From JAVBNJ01 sp031551625 (GTDB lineage: Bacteria > Bacteroidota > Bacteroidia > Bacteroidales > UBA932), in assembly GCA_031551625.1 (NCBI GenBank), contig JAVBNJ010000030.1:1-64000 (forward strand): DNA of 64,000 bases. Direction: 5' to 3'. Position 1 is the first letter of the stretch; each line of letters opens with the position of its first letter. Of this stretch, positions 47,001 through 54,143 are shown one piece after another. Both the position numbers and the translations under genes were made by a program. The notes beneath the pieces are model-generated. The model made no database searches and had not been told where the DNA came from. It was given only the letters and a program-made list of their open reading frames with translations.

Positions 47001-47558
47001 CATAACCGGATAACTTGTGTTTGTAGGAGTGCTCGTAGGTACGTGATATACATTGGCACGCTCAGCCGACTCCAGGCAATCGTCCGCTCTATCGCCCCAA
47101 ACAATAGCTCCGCCGGCCGACGGATCGTCATCGTAAATAACAACATACACTTCTTGGACATTTGCCGTGTTAAAAGTGTTATTCAAATAAATATAAAATT
47201 CTACTGCCGACAGAACGGTCTCCTGCGCTAACACAAATTTATCGGCAATAGCATACTTTTCTGCCTTACATGACTTATAGGGCGTTTGGGTAGGAGTAGT
47301 GGTATACGCAGACACCGTATTCCCCTGACTATTAGTACCAGTAACAATCCCCCCATTGTCAAAAATGGTCGTAGTGGAGGCGCTTACTGTGGAAGCCCCC
47401 GTAGGCAACGACCACTGCAACTGAAGGTTGTACCAACTCGGTTGGTGCGTTAGGTTTGCTGTCACGCTTGCCGGGGCATTGCACGACTGAGAATAAGCCA
47501 CATTGAATGCCGCAGCAAGTGCCAGCCAGCAAACAAGTGTTGTAATGATTTTTCTCAT
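41097..47558 (-). CDS. Giant T9SS-secreted adhesin with cleaved-adhesin, FN3-like and InlB B-repeat domains
   Basis: This 2153-residue protein has a signal peptide to about residue 23 (ending AYSQ). Three long related modules start near residues 30, 620 and 1180 (each with ...SWYNLQLQW/NWYNVHLNW/EWYNVQMTW, an AIADxF strand block, then IYDDDPSAGG-type text and LAAGTYW). Each is followed by an FN3-like GYNVFRDNVQLN segment and a jelly-roll cleaved-adhesin region (EGFQSTSG..LPSECWTQEKD). Toward the C-terminus are two divergent InlB B-repeats (GGANGSISPG, AGANGSISPAG), a cadherin-like sandwich, an Ig-like FQWYENGVAI domain and a T9SS C-terminal domain (MQVFPNPV...KTFNIVVQ). The domain set recalls gingipain/hemagglutinin adhesins of Porphyromonas. 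First gene of the operon. Confidence 0.85.
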   Translation of the reverse strand: MRKIITTLVCWLALAAAFNVAYSQSCNAPASVTANLTHQPSWYNLQLQWSLPTGASTVSASTTTIFDNGGIVTGTNSQGNTVSAYTTTPTQTPYKSCKAEKYAIADKFVLAQETVLSAVEFYIYLNNTFNTANVQEVYVVIYDDDPSAGGAIVWGDRADDCLESAERANVYHVPTSTPTNTSYPVMKVRANFSDLPLAAGTYWIEIAVKNNATLDPNIKSAMNADNTTKEGNAKVYTVSSRTWAAWTSNNNKGVALAFTLYGKTVASDVMGYNVFRDNVQLNTEPVTGRRYTDLTPSGNGTYTYGVTAVYSSCESTPTTHTVEMPIWACDDPIRTFPYFEGFQSTSGTVLPSECWTQEKDANNIEWTTTSYSSGVPNCVPDGTTTGARKVYIPSKTAATATGVKTKLIMPMVDISTLECPTISFYRGQAIRNTTPVTVPYMDTLRVYYKASGSASSWTFLREYNTPTPYVSYNSPTAAEKWSAEAIALPNPSANYQIAFEHTCGLGNGVQLDNITIEAGEPLSVVGNLAGSVEGRNVTLSWTKPADVDPVSYAIYRGGSALTTTTALTYTDMNLSGGSHSYCVKAVYRAGESADVCTDVNVLTYLAPENIVSELHNPNWYNVHLNWDITIEDNEGTAATEIFNNGPVMTHPGAGFGGADVSFYDVSSPSPRAWENFQVGTYTIADDFTVTQETVLSSLEFYAHQTGSGITPTINKACVTIYDGDPSAGGRVVWGDRSTNRFESASFTNIYRTTTTLGGGMLNNQRPIMRVKVFIDNLKLAPGTYWVELSADGTMSANGPFTIPVMNANGIAKIGNAKTYEFRNNTWKDWTSGGSPTTLPFILNGWSLATDVTGYNVYRDDVKLNADVITNRSYVDIAPGQGTYTYGISAIYGTSIESDKTTHEVVMPINPCEIATVAPFSEGFEGNAIPSCWIQEKDAKGLAWSVAEKAIGVPATTPDNSNYKLRFVSGLASNKGAKTKLILPLFDISNLANPMVSFWHAQKASGTSQDTLRIYYKNSAAAEWIMLAEYSANITTWVHKSLALPDPSATYWIAFEGAIGCGSGVMLDVIEVGEICPPAENLGGYIKEQNTVVLTWDGSDNTTGYNVYRDNGLLATVTQTTYTDAGVDPGVHNYCVEALYNNSCGVSKQTCTSVTIATPGACNLPKDLTALELHEPEWYNVQMTWGLPDPMGETVILDEAKLVTDAGAGKGGADVSATTETNTTPGYANTHSSHYAIADDFTLTAPTFITDIDFFGFVTNSGTTSTFRAINVLIYDGDPSADGKIIWGNEDKSYLKSTEFTGIYRVRPSDMQNTERPIMKITATINTELLAGTYWVRYSLSAPGATPQTGAQTWGVPIAIKGQEATGNAKQQMPKDDLHPVFWWQDLKDAHSGASQGMPFIIHGSETFPVGYNLYRDDSLLTANPIKGFMHLDSVPGQGTYTYHLSTVWNNGYCESAKTEPVVVDMLEIPCATPFEEIYESFDKAKFPPLCWTTPISNSFIRQIALSGVPHTGPHTGPYMLLFNCPSYLAGTKGLVITPAFSTAKTDYVLAFWMYRDNYDASPGSGQKPDSVNIYLSATPDITGLTPLATVHRSSVLSPVVEKEGWYQYRVNLDCSAIPTSAYVIIEGVGMGGNNILIDDVAIAPQCAQPSGINLINYPYDGQFKIGLGWTAPLVGSGSYNVYRDGVKIASNATVTTYTDDSGITAGTHTYCVAAICGNYGFESDRVCMTTDCVIPTFSLTPTGGANGSISPGAVQTVSYGNNYAFTFTPAEGYKTSQVLIDGVNVPDSAKAGRYTFTNVTADHTINVTFERKVFSITANAGANGSISPAGATTVTYSSSKAYTVTPASGFKIQDVQIDGVSNADAINSGSYVFANINANHLIEATFTALPTADAALTGLINDTGNGALSPAFDANVTQYTLNLPCDASNVNIAATAQAGGTVSYLVNNTPVSMPYTATDMHTAIIVRSLASDGTTTKDYMVNVIRPFAASQVIAQLWDDVLSIINVPAHNGGYTFTGFQWYENGVAIDGETRSTLYLSKRPNAATSNYTVLLTTSDGTTVSTCALNPTVATTQDMQVFPNPVKAGNPLNVYSYLDENEQKGARIRLYNMQGVLQVDMPADYTSTIKAPEASGAYVLQIISGSGQKKTFNIVVQ

Positions 47559-47626
47559 AGATCTGATTTTTTTATGGTTAAAAATTATAGGTTTTTATTA
47601 AAATATTGTATGATTTTTATTAAACA

Positions 47627-47658
47627 CAAAGGTAATTGCTAATTATAGAAAGGCCAAA
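47627..47658 (-). promoter_or_regulatory. Promoter of the giant-adhesin operon
   Basis: On the minus strand TTTG (47658-47655), a 20-base spacer and TACCTTTG (47634-47627), about 70 bases before the adhesin start codon. Confidence 0.87.
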
Positions 47659-47792
47659 TTTTCAAGGTATACAAATGGTAACGCCCAAAAAAAGCTATTG
47701 CTGAAAATCAATTACTTAAAATTTATATCTGGTTTCTATCTGGTAAGTTGTAAGATAAATTGTAGATTTGTAAACAAAAAATCAACCAAATT

Positions 47793-49565
47793 ATGCATTA
47801 CTTGCCTTCCTTAAAAATTGCTCTACTAAAAAAAGTCTATTGTTTTTTATTGGTGAATATAATTTTGGGAGCTATGCCATTTAAATTAATAGCCGACAAT
47901 CAATTAGAAAAATTTACCATAATCGCCAAGGAAGTCGACAGTCTCAGTAAACTACATGGAACAAAAGCGCGTTTATTACTCAAAGACCTATACCAAATAG
48001 CCGGTAATCACCCCGATAGCATAGTTTTAAAACAAGAATGCTTATACCGCGAAGCCGAGTTAGGCTATGCACAAGGTGTTTACGACTCGACTATTAACAG
48101 ATTGATAAAAAAAGAATTACAATATATCAATCCGCTAAAAGATACTTTTCACAATGCAATGTTACAGTATTCTTTTGCATTAAACCAATACCTGAAGGGG
48201 AGTTATGGCGAAGCATTTACGTTGGCCCTATACGCCATGGAGCAATTCGAACAACTGAAAAACAACCAGTTTACTATTAAAACGCTCATGATTTTAGGAC
48301 GTATTTGTATTTCTATCGAAAGTTACAAGATGGCGGAGGAATATTACAATAAAGCCTTGGAATACATGGATAGATTGCATCCGGATTATTATCAAATACG
48401 TTCCAATATCGTTTATATTACATTAGTCCGTTCCGGCCATCTCGAGGCAGCCACAGATTCTTTGATTAAGTACATTTCTATATTTGAAGCGAAACAAGAT
48501 ACGGCACAGCTAATCGGTAGCTATTTAAATATCAGCAGTATTTACCATCTAAAAAACGAACACGAGAAAACACGGTACTATTATACTGCCACTCACAAAT
48601 TGATTCAAGCAATAGATAACGTTCGCTATTCCGTTGTATTTTACCAAGGTTTTGGTGTTTATCAAATCATGGAAAATAACCTGCGTGCAGCCTATCAAAA
48701 TTTTCACCTGGCAAAAACATTTGCCGAAAACTCTGGAAGTCCGGATCTACTAATTTTTCCATTTGAATCATTAGCTCATATTCACGAAAAATTAAATCAT
48801 ATCGACAGCGCTTACTTTTATGTAAAACAATACAATGCTGTAAAAGAAAAAATTCTGAAAGAGGCAAATCCTATAGAAGCTTACCGGTCATACATTTCTG
48901 TTTTTTTAGAAGCGTCAAAACAAGAATTAATTATTAAAGAACAGGAAATATTGTTAAAGAACAGGCTTGTCATTGTTATGACTATTTCTGCCGTTGGAAT
49001 CATTTTGCTAATTGTATCATGGTTAATCATACTACAACAACAAAAACGCCACAGTCACCAACAAGCATTACTCAAAGAAACCGAAAATAAAGAATTGGAA
49101 GAACGACTGCAAAGTAAATTATTGAGTGAGCAACTACAAACCGAACGAATCAATGCGCAAACCCGTGAACTTACCAGCTATTCCCTGGCGCTTTCCAACA
49201 AAAACAGTATCTTGCAACAAATTTCCAGTGCCATTCAACGGCTTCCTAATGACCCTAGAGCGTCGGACGATATTCAAAAAATGATTAAAAATAATCTGAA
49301 TATAGACGGCGCGTGGGAGGATTTTGTATTGCATTTCGAAAAAGTGCATCCAAGTTTCTTCAACCGGATTAAAACCATTTGCAATACACTTTCAGAAAAT
49401 GATCTTCGGCTATGCGCCTATTTTAGAATTGGCATGTTAGCAAAACAAATTGCTCAAATACTTAATGTATCGCCCGAATCTATAAAAATGCACCGCTATC
49501 GCATTAAGAAAAAACTTAATCTTTCGGAAGACGAAAATCTCGATGATTTTATCCGGAATATATAG
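47793..49565 (+). CDS. Membrane-bound TPR protein with a C-terminal LuxR-type DNA-binding domain
   Basis: This 590-residue protein has an N-terminal hydrophobic segment (about 13-34), then about 330 residues of helical TPR repeats (SYGEAFTLALYAMEQFEQL, SYKMAEEYYNKALEYMD). One membrane helix (LVIVMTISAVGIILLIVSWLIIL, about 390-413), a coiled coil rich in Glu/Gln, and a helix-turn-helix near residues 530-585 (DLRLCAYFRIGMLAKQIAQILNVSPESIKMHRYRIKKKLNL) follow. Such regulators sense signals outside the cytoplasm and bind DNA while membrane-anchored. It is divergent from the giant-adhesin operon, its most likely target. TAGATTTG lies at 47763-47770. Confidence 0.85.
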   Translation: MHYLPSLKIALLKKVYCFLLVNIILGAMPFKLIADNQLEKFTIIAKEVDSLSKLHGTKARLLLKDLYQIAGNHPDSIVLKQECLYREAELGYAQGVYDSTINRLIKKELQYINPLKDTFHNAMLQYSFALNQYLKGSYGEAFTLALYAMEQFEQLKNNQFTIKTLMILGRICISIESYKMAEEYYNKALEYMDRLHPDYYQIRSNIVYITLVRSGHLEAATDSLIKYISIFEAKQDTAQLIGSYLNISSIYHLKNEHEKTRYYYTATHKLIQAIDNVRYSVVFYQGFGVYQIMENNLRAAYQNFHLAKTFAENSGSPDLLIFPFESLAHIHEKLNHIDSAYFYVKQYNAVKEKILKEANPIEAYRSYISVFLEASKQELIIKEQEILLKNRLVIVMTISAVGIILLIVSWLIILQQQKRHSHQQALLKETENKELEERLQSKLLSEQLQTERINAQTRELTSYSLALSNKNSILQQISSAIQRLPNDPRASDDIQKMIKNNLNIDGAWEDFVLHFEKVHPSFFNRIKTICNTLSENDLRLCAYFRIGMLAKQIAQILNVSPESIKMHRYRIKKKLNLSEDENLDDFIRNI

Positions 49566-50042
49566 GACATCTTAACACCGTTCATAACATGTTTGCCCCA
49601 TTGTTTATTTCTTTTACCAAAAAATTAAAACTTTTTTTGGCTGAAAAAAATGCACTTGCTAATAAAAATAGTTATTAAAACCACAAAAAAATCTATACCT
49701 AAAAAATAACATTTTTTTCACTGAATACACGCTTTTAACAACTGTTTAAAAAGCCTTACTTATCAACATTACCAGATGGTGGATAATGTGAAAAAATAAA
49801 TTAAAAAACTAAAAATCAAGCTCTATAAAAATTCATTTTTGTTAATCTAATTTACGTAAAATTCATTTTTGAATAATAGAATAGGAAAACTATTTTTTTA
49901 TACACAAATTTAACGTGCTATAAACAACATTAAATTTTTTTAATTTTAATCTTTTATAATTATAATATATACTGTTTGTTCAAAACTAAAATTTTTGTCG
50001 CGTGAAAAATATAAAAATAAAAACCGTAATTTTGTAATTAGA
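49566..50042. other. AT-rich non-coding block, candidate replication origin (oriC)
   Basis: No gene is visible in this stretch. It is extremely AT-rich and holds TTATCAACA (49760-49768) and, inverted, TTATCCACC (minus strand, 49786-49778), each one base from the DnaA box TTATCCACA and 9 bases apart. A direct repeat AAAATTCATTTTTG occurs at 49828-49841 and 49858-49871. It lies beside mnmG and the parS cluster, and genes on either side mostly point away from it. Confidence 0.55.
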
Positions 50043-50129
50043 GATTGTTTCGCTATACTCGCAATGACGTGCTAAAATAACTTTTTGCAAATAAGTATGA
50101 CTATCGTCATTACAAGGTACGAAGCAATC
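50043..50129. repeat. Palindromic repeat element, copy 1 (upstream of mnmG)
   Basis: The arms 50043-50069 (gattgtttcg...gcaatgacg) and 50105-50129 (cgtcatt...gaagcaatc) are inverted copies with several mismatches. A related element lies at 52130-52216 on the other side of mnmG. Confidence 0.8.
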
Positions 50130-50158
50130 CAATTAGAAAGAAGAATGTATTCTTATAA

Positions 50159-52096
50159 ATGGAAAAAGAATTTGATATAATTGTAGTAGGAGGGGGGCAT
50201 GCCGGTTGCGAAGCTGCTGCTGCCGCTGCTAACATGGGTTCGCGAGTGTTGCTTGTTACAATGGATATGACGAAGTTTGCCTGCATGTCGTGTAACCCGG
50301 CAATGGGAGGTATTGCTAAGGGACAAATAGTACGCGAGATTGATGCGCTTGGTGGCTATAGTGGAATAGTAACCGACCGCAGTACTATTCAGTTTAGGAT
50401 GCTCAATCGTTCAAAAGGTCCGGCGATGTGGAGTCCGCGAGCGCAATGTGATCGTACGCTTTTTTCCGTTGAATGGCGTAAAATGCTCGAAGAAACGCCT
50501 AATCTGTTTTTCTGGCAAGATACGGTTAAATCGTTATTATTTGATAATGAGCAAATTATAGGTATTTCAACACTTTTAGGAGCTGTATTTAAAGCGAAGT
50601 CTGTGATCCTTACCAACGGAACGTTTCTAAACGGGATAATTCATGTTGGACGGACACAAGTTACCGGGGGCCGGATGGGAGAATTATCGTCCTATGGAAT
50701 TTCGGAGCAACTTTGCAAATTAGGTTTTGAAGTTGGAAGGATGAAAACCGGAACACCTGCTCGCCTCGACGGACGAACAATTGATTTTTCGAAATTGATT
50801 ATTCAGGAAGGAGATAATCCGGCTTCTAAATTTTCATACTTAAATAAATTAGAAATTAAAAATCGGAAATTAGAGATTGTTCCACGTGAAACAAATCATT
50901 CTCAATTCTCAACCATAAGCCCGACAAAGTCAATCCTCAATTATCAATTACCCTGTTACATTGCCCATACTTCAAAAGCAGTTCACGATATTTTAAAAGG
51001 AGGATTTGCTGATTCTCCACTTTTTTCCGGCACTATAAAAGGAGTGGGACCGCGTTACTGTCCGAGTATAGAAGATAAACTTCGTACGTTTGCTGACAAA
51101 GATAGTCATCAACTTTTTTTAGAACCTGAAGGGTGGAATACAAATGAATATTATATTCAAGGTTTCTCGTCGTCGTTGCCAATGGATGTGCAAATACGTG
51201 CTTTACGAACAATTGAAGGTCTGGAAAATGTAGAAATATTCCGGCCTGGATATGCTATTGAATACGATTATTTTCCACCCATTCAGCTAAAGCACACAAT
51301 GGAAACAAAGTATATAAATAATTTATACTTTGCCGGTCAAATAAATGGAACTACAGGATACGAAGAAGCGGCAGCCCAGGGTTTAATAGCCGGTATTAAT
51401 GCGCATTTAAAAATTAATGGTAAACAAGAGTTAGTACTTGGTCGGGACCAGGCATATATAGGTGTGCTTATTGATGACCTGGTTACAAAGGGGGTCGATG
51501 AGCCGTATCGCATGTTTACTTCGCGGGCCGAATACCGTATTTTACTCCGACAGGATAATGCCGATATGCGGCTTACGGAATTATCCTATAATTTAGGTTT
51601 AGCTTCACGTGAACGGTATGAACAGCTTTTATCTAAGAAAGAGGTTATCGAAAATATTTTGACAATCTTGCGCGAAACTTCTATAAAACCCGAAGAAATT
51701 AATCCGTATTTAGAAAGTATAAATTCGTCGCTTATTACGCAAAGTAAAAAATTAGCCGAAATAATCCAACGCCCTGAATTTTCTCTAACAGATTTTCTCC
51801 AACTTTCAACTGATAATGTTCCACGTGGAACATCTCCCGAAATAATAGAATCAGTTGAAATATTATTAAAATATAGTGGTTATATTGAACGCGAACGATT
51901 ATTGGCGGATAAAATGAATCGGTTAGAAAATGTACGAGTTCCTGCTAATTTTGATTTTGATAAAATATCGTCGCTTTCTATAGAGTCGCGAATGAAGCTT
52001 AAAAAGCATCAACCGGAAACTATAGGACAAGCTTCGCGTATATCCGGTGTTTCGCCTGCCGATATTTCAGTGTTGTTGGTTTATTTTGGTCGTTAA
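50159..52096 (+). CDS. mnmG: tRNA uridine 5-carboxymethylaminomethyl modification enzyme MnmG (GidA)
   Basis: This 645-residue enzyme modifies the wobble uridine of certain tRNAs together with MnmE. It has the FAD site VVGGGHAGCEAAAAAANMG near residue 11, CNPAMGGIAKGQIVREIDALGG near 45, GTFLNGIIHVG near 155, GRMKTGTPARLDGRTIDFS near 195, GPRYCPSIEDK near 295, and EPEGWNTNEYY. The C-terminal helical domain (from about 560) has LSIESRMKLKKHQPETIGQASRISGVSPADISVLLVY. Between residues about 230 and 263 there is an in-frame stretch, absent from the family members I know, that contains a parS site. A second parS lies inside codons near residue 554, and a third directly after the stop. Confidence 0.95.
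   Translation: MEKEFDIIVVGGGHAGCEAAAAAANMGSRVLLVTMDMTKFACMSCNPAMGGIAKGQIVREIDALGGYSGIVTDRSTIQFRMLNRSKGPAMWSPRAQCDRTLFSVEWRKMLEETPNLFFWQDTVKSLLFDNEQIIGISTLLGAVFKAKSVILTNGTFLNGIIHVGRTQVTGGRMGELSSYGISEQLCKLGFEVGRMKTGTPARLDGRTIDFSKLIIQEGDNPASKFSYLNKLEIKNRKLEIVPRETNHSQFSTISPTKSILNYQLPCYIAHTSKAVHDILKGGFADSPLFSGTIKGVGPRYCPSIEDKLRTFADKDSHQLFLEPEGWNTNEYYIQGFSSSLPMDVQIRALRTIEGLENVEIFRPGYAIEYDYFPPIQLKHTMETKYINNLYFAGQINGTTGYEEAAAQGLIAGINAHLKINGKQELVLGRDQAYIGVLIDDLVTKGVDEPYRMFTSRAEYRILLRQDNADMRLTELSYNLGLASRERYEQLLSKKEVIENILTILRETSIKPEEINPYLESINSSLITQSKKLAEIIQRPEFSLTDFLQLSTDNVPRGTSPEIIESVEILLKYSGYIERERLLADKMNRLENVRVPANFDFDKISSLSIESRMKLKKHQPETIGQASRISGVSPADISVLLVYFGR
50878..50893. promoter_or_regulatory. 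parS site 1 (inside mnmG)
   Basis: TGTTCCACGTGAAACA, an exact match to the ParB-binding parS consensus as described in Firmicutes and other phyla. It lies within an apparent inserted segment of mnmG. Confidence 0.9.
51817..51832. promoter_or_regulatory. parS site 2 (inside mnmG)
   Basis: TGTTCCACGTGGAACA, a perfect 16-bp palindrome, parS type. It is coding and contributes the residues V-P-R-G-T. Confidence 0.88.
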
Positions 52097-52112
52097 TGTT
52101 CCACGTGGAACA
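52097..52112. promoter_or_regulatory. parS site 3 (directly after the mnmG stop codon)
   Basis: TGTTCCACGTGGAACA begins at the base following the TAA of mnmG. Confidence 0.9.
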
Positions 52113-52129
52113 TTATATAATAGAGTATG

Positions 52130-52216
52130 GATTACTTCGTATCTCGCAATGACGATTATTTTAACTTATTGCAATAGGTAACTCAGCACGTCATTGCGAG
52201 CAATAGCGAAGCGATC
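52130..52216. repeat. Palindromic repeat element, copy 2 (downstream of mnmG)
   Basis: The arms 52130-52154 (gattacttcg...gcaatgacg) and 52189-52216 (cgtcattgcg...gaagcgatc) are inverted copies with mismatches. The middle resembles that of copy 1 when read on the opposite strand. Confidence 0.82.
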
Positions 52217-52344
52217 TAATCGATAATAAAGAAACTAAAAAGTGCGTTTATGAGTAAAGGTAGCTACGTTTACATAATGACTAATTATACCAATAGTGTT
52301 CTCGAATGCAGTGTGGGCAATCCATAAAATATAAAAGTAACGAT

Positions 52345-52360
52345 TGTTCCACGTGGAACA
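52345..52360. promoter_or_regulatory. parS site 4 (upstream of ade)
   Basis: TGTTCCACGTGGAACA, 20 bases before the adenine deaminase start codon. It may overlap the promoter or leader of that gene. Confidence 0.9.
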
Positions 52361-52380
52361 ATTACTAAAAATATAAAATT

Positions 52381-54105
52381 ATGGGGATACAATTTCAACG
52401 AAGAGATCCGATAACACCGCCGCAAACCTACCAACTGAAACTCGAAGATTATTTTGGGTTAGTAGAACCGCAGGTTTTACGAGGCAATATTGTCGATATC
52501 GAAAAGCAAGAAATATATCAAGGTTGTATTCATATAGTCGATGGACGGATTTCTAAGATAGAACGATGTGCTGTTTTGGAAACGCACTATATTCTTCCCG
52601 GATTGATAGATGCACATGTGCATGTGGAAAGTAGCATGTTAACCCCGGCCTCATTTGCGAACGAAGCAGTGAAGCATGGGGTAGTGGCAGCCGTATGCGA
52701 TCCTCACGAAATTGCTAACGTGATGGGGGAGGAGGGAATTGAGTTTATGATTGATTCGGCCAAACAGTCCGATTTTAAATTTTTCTTTGGGGCTCCTTCT
52801 TGTGTTCCGGCCACTCCGGTCGAAACGTCGGGTGCAAAGTTGGATGCAGCACAAGTAGAACAACTATTGCAACGCGACGATATTTATTTTTTGGCCGAAA
52901 TGATGAACTATCCGGGTGTAGTTGGTGGCGACCCGGAAGTAATGAAAAAATTGGCTGCCGCTAAAAAATTGGGAAAGCCGGTTGATGGGCATGTGCCCGG
53001 ACTGAGTGGCGATGAATTGAAAAAATATGTTGCAGCCGGAATTTCGACCGACCATGAGTGTATTGATACTTGCGAAGCAGAAGAGAAAATTCATTTAGGA
53101 ATGAAAATTAGTATCCGGGAAGGGAGCGCTGCCAAGAATTTCGATATGCTTTATCCGTTGATAAATCGTTACCCCTCGTCGGTTATGTTGTGTACAGACG
53201 ATTGTCATCCACATGAATTATTGCAGGGTTACATGCTTTCGCTATTGAAAAAAGGACTGGATAAAGGATTAGGTTTCTTTAATTTACTTCGTACGTTGAC
53301 AAGTAATGTTGTAAATCACTATCGTTTACCGGTTGGTTTACTGCAAGTAAACCAACTGGCTGATTGTATTGTAGTAGATAATATTGATGATTTAACTGTT
53401 TTACAGACTTATATAAATGGAAAGAAGGTGTTCGATAATACTGAAAATTCTATTAAAATTAATAATAACTTATTAGTAATAAATAATTTTAAGTTATTAC
53501 CTATAGCAAAACATGAAATAATTGTGCCGGCCAAGTCGACTAAAATTCGAATTATTGAACTAATAAACAATGAATTATATACAAAGCAGGTGATAGAGGC
53601 GGCAACGATAGTAGGCGGCCAAATAGTTGCTGATCCCAAGCGGGACTTGCTAAAGATAGTGGTGTTGAATCGGTATGTGGAAAAAGCAGTACCGGCTGTC
53701 GGGTTTATTCGCGGTTTCGGGTTGCACAGCGGCACCTTGTGCAGCAGCGTGGCGCACGATAGTCATAACTTACTGGCTGTGGGGGCTGACGACGATTCGC
53801 TGGCGGCAGCCATCAATGCGGTAATTGCTCACAAAGGGGGCATTGCCTGTTGCGATGAAAAGGGAAGAACATCGGTACTTCCGTTGCCAGTAGCGGGTTT
53901 GATGAGTACTGCCCCTGCTGCTGAAGTGGCTCAGCAGTACGAGTTGTTGCAACAGCACGCGCGGGAGTGAGGCTGTATGCTCGCCGCACCGTTCATGACC
54001 ATGGCTTTCATGTCGCTGATTGTAATTCCCGAACTAAAAATTTGCGACCGCGGCTTATTTGATGTTACAAAATTTGAACCGGTGGATTTATTTGCGGATG
54101 AATAA
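52381..54105 (+). pseudogene. ade: Adenine deaminase, interrupted by one in-frame TGA near the C-terminus
   Basis: The frame is 575 codons with a TGA at codon 530 (53968-53970). After HARE the same frame continues as [20 protein letters not shown], then [20 protein letters not shown], to a TAA at 54103-54105. This tail is the conserved end of adenine deaminases (APFMT-SFM-L-VIPELK--D-GLFD). Upstream, LPGLIDAHVHVESSMLTP near residue 80, VCDPHEIANVMG near 112, DGHVPGLSGDELKKY near 202 and TDDCHP near 280 supply the amidohydrolase metal sites. The enzyme turns adenine into hypoxanthine. The truncated 529-residue product lacks the last 45 residues. It may be inactive, or the stop may be a sequencing error; a single T-to-G change in TTA would give TGA. 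Confidence 0.85.
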
Positions 54106-54143
54106 ATCGGTATCTTTGCATTCTAAATATAACCTGCATTCGT

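Noticed and set aside
53968..53970. Selenocysteine encoded by the TGA in adenine deaminase
   Set aside because: The residue expected there is not a Cys, no SECIS-like hairpin is evident right after the TGA, and the family is not known to use selenocysteine. A point change is simpler.
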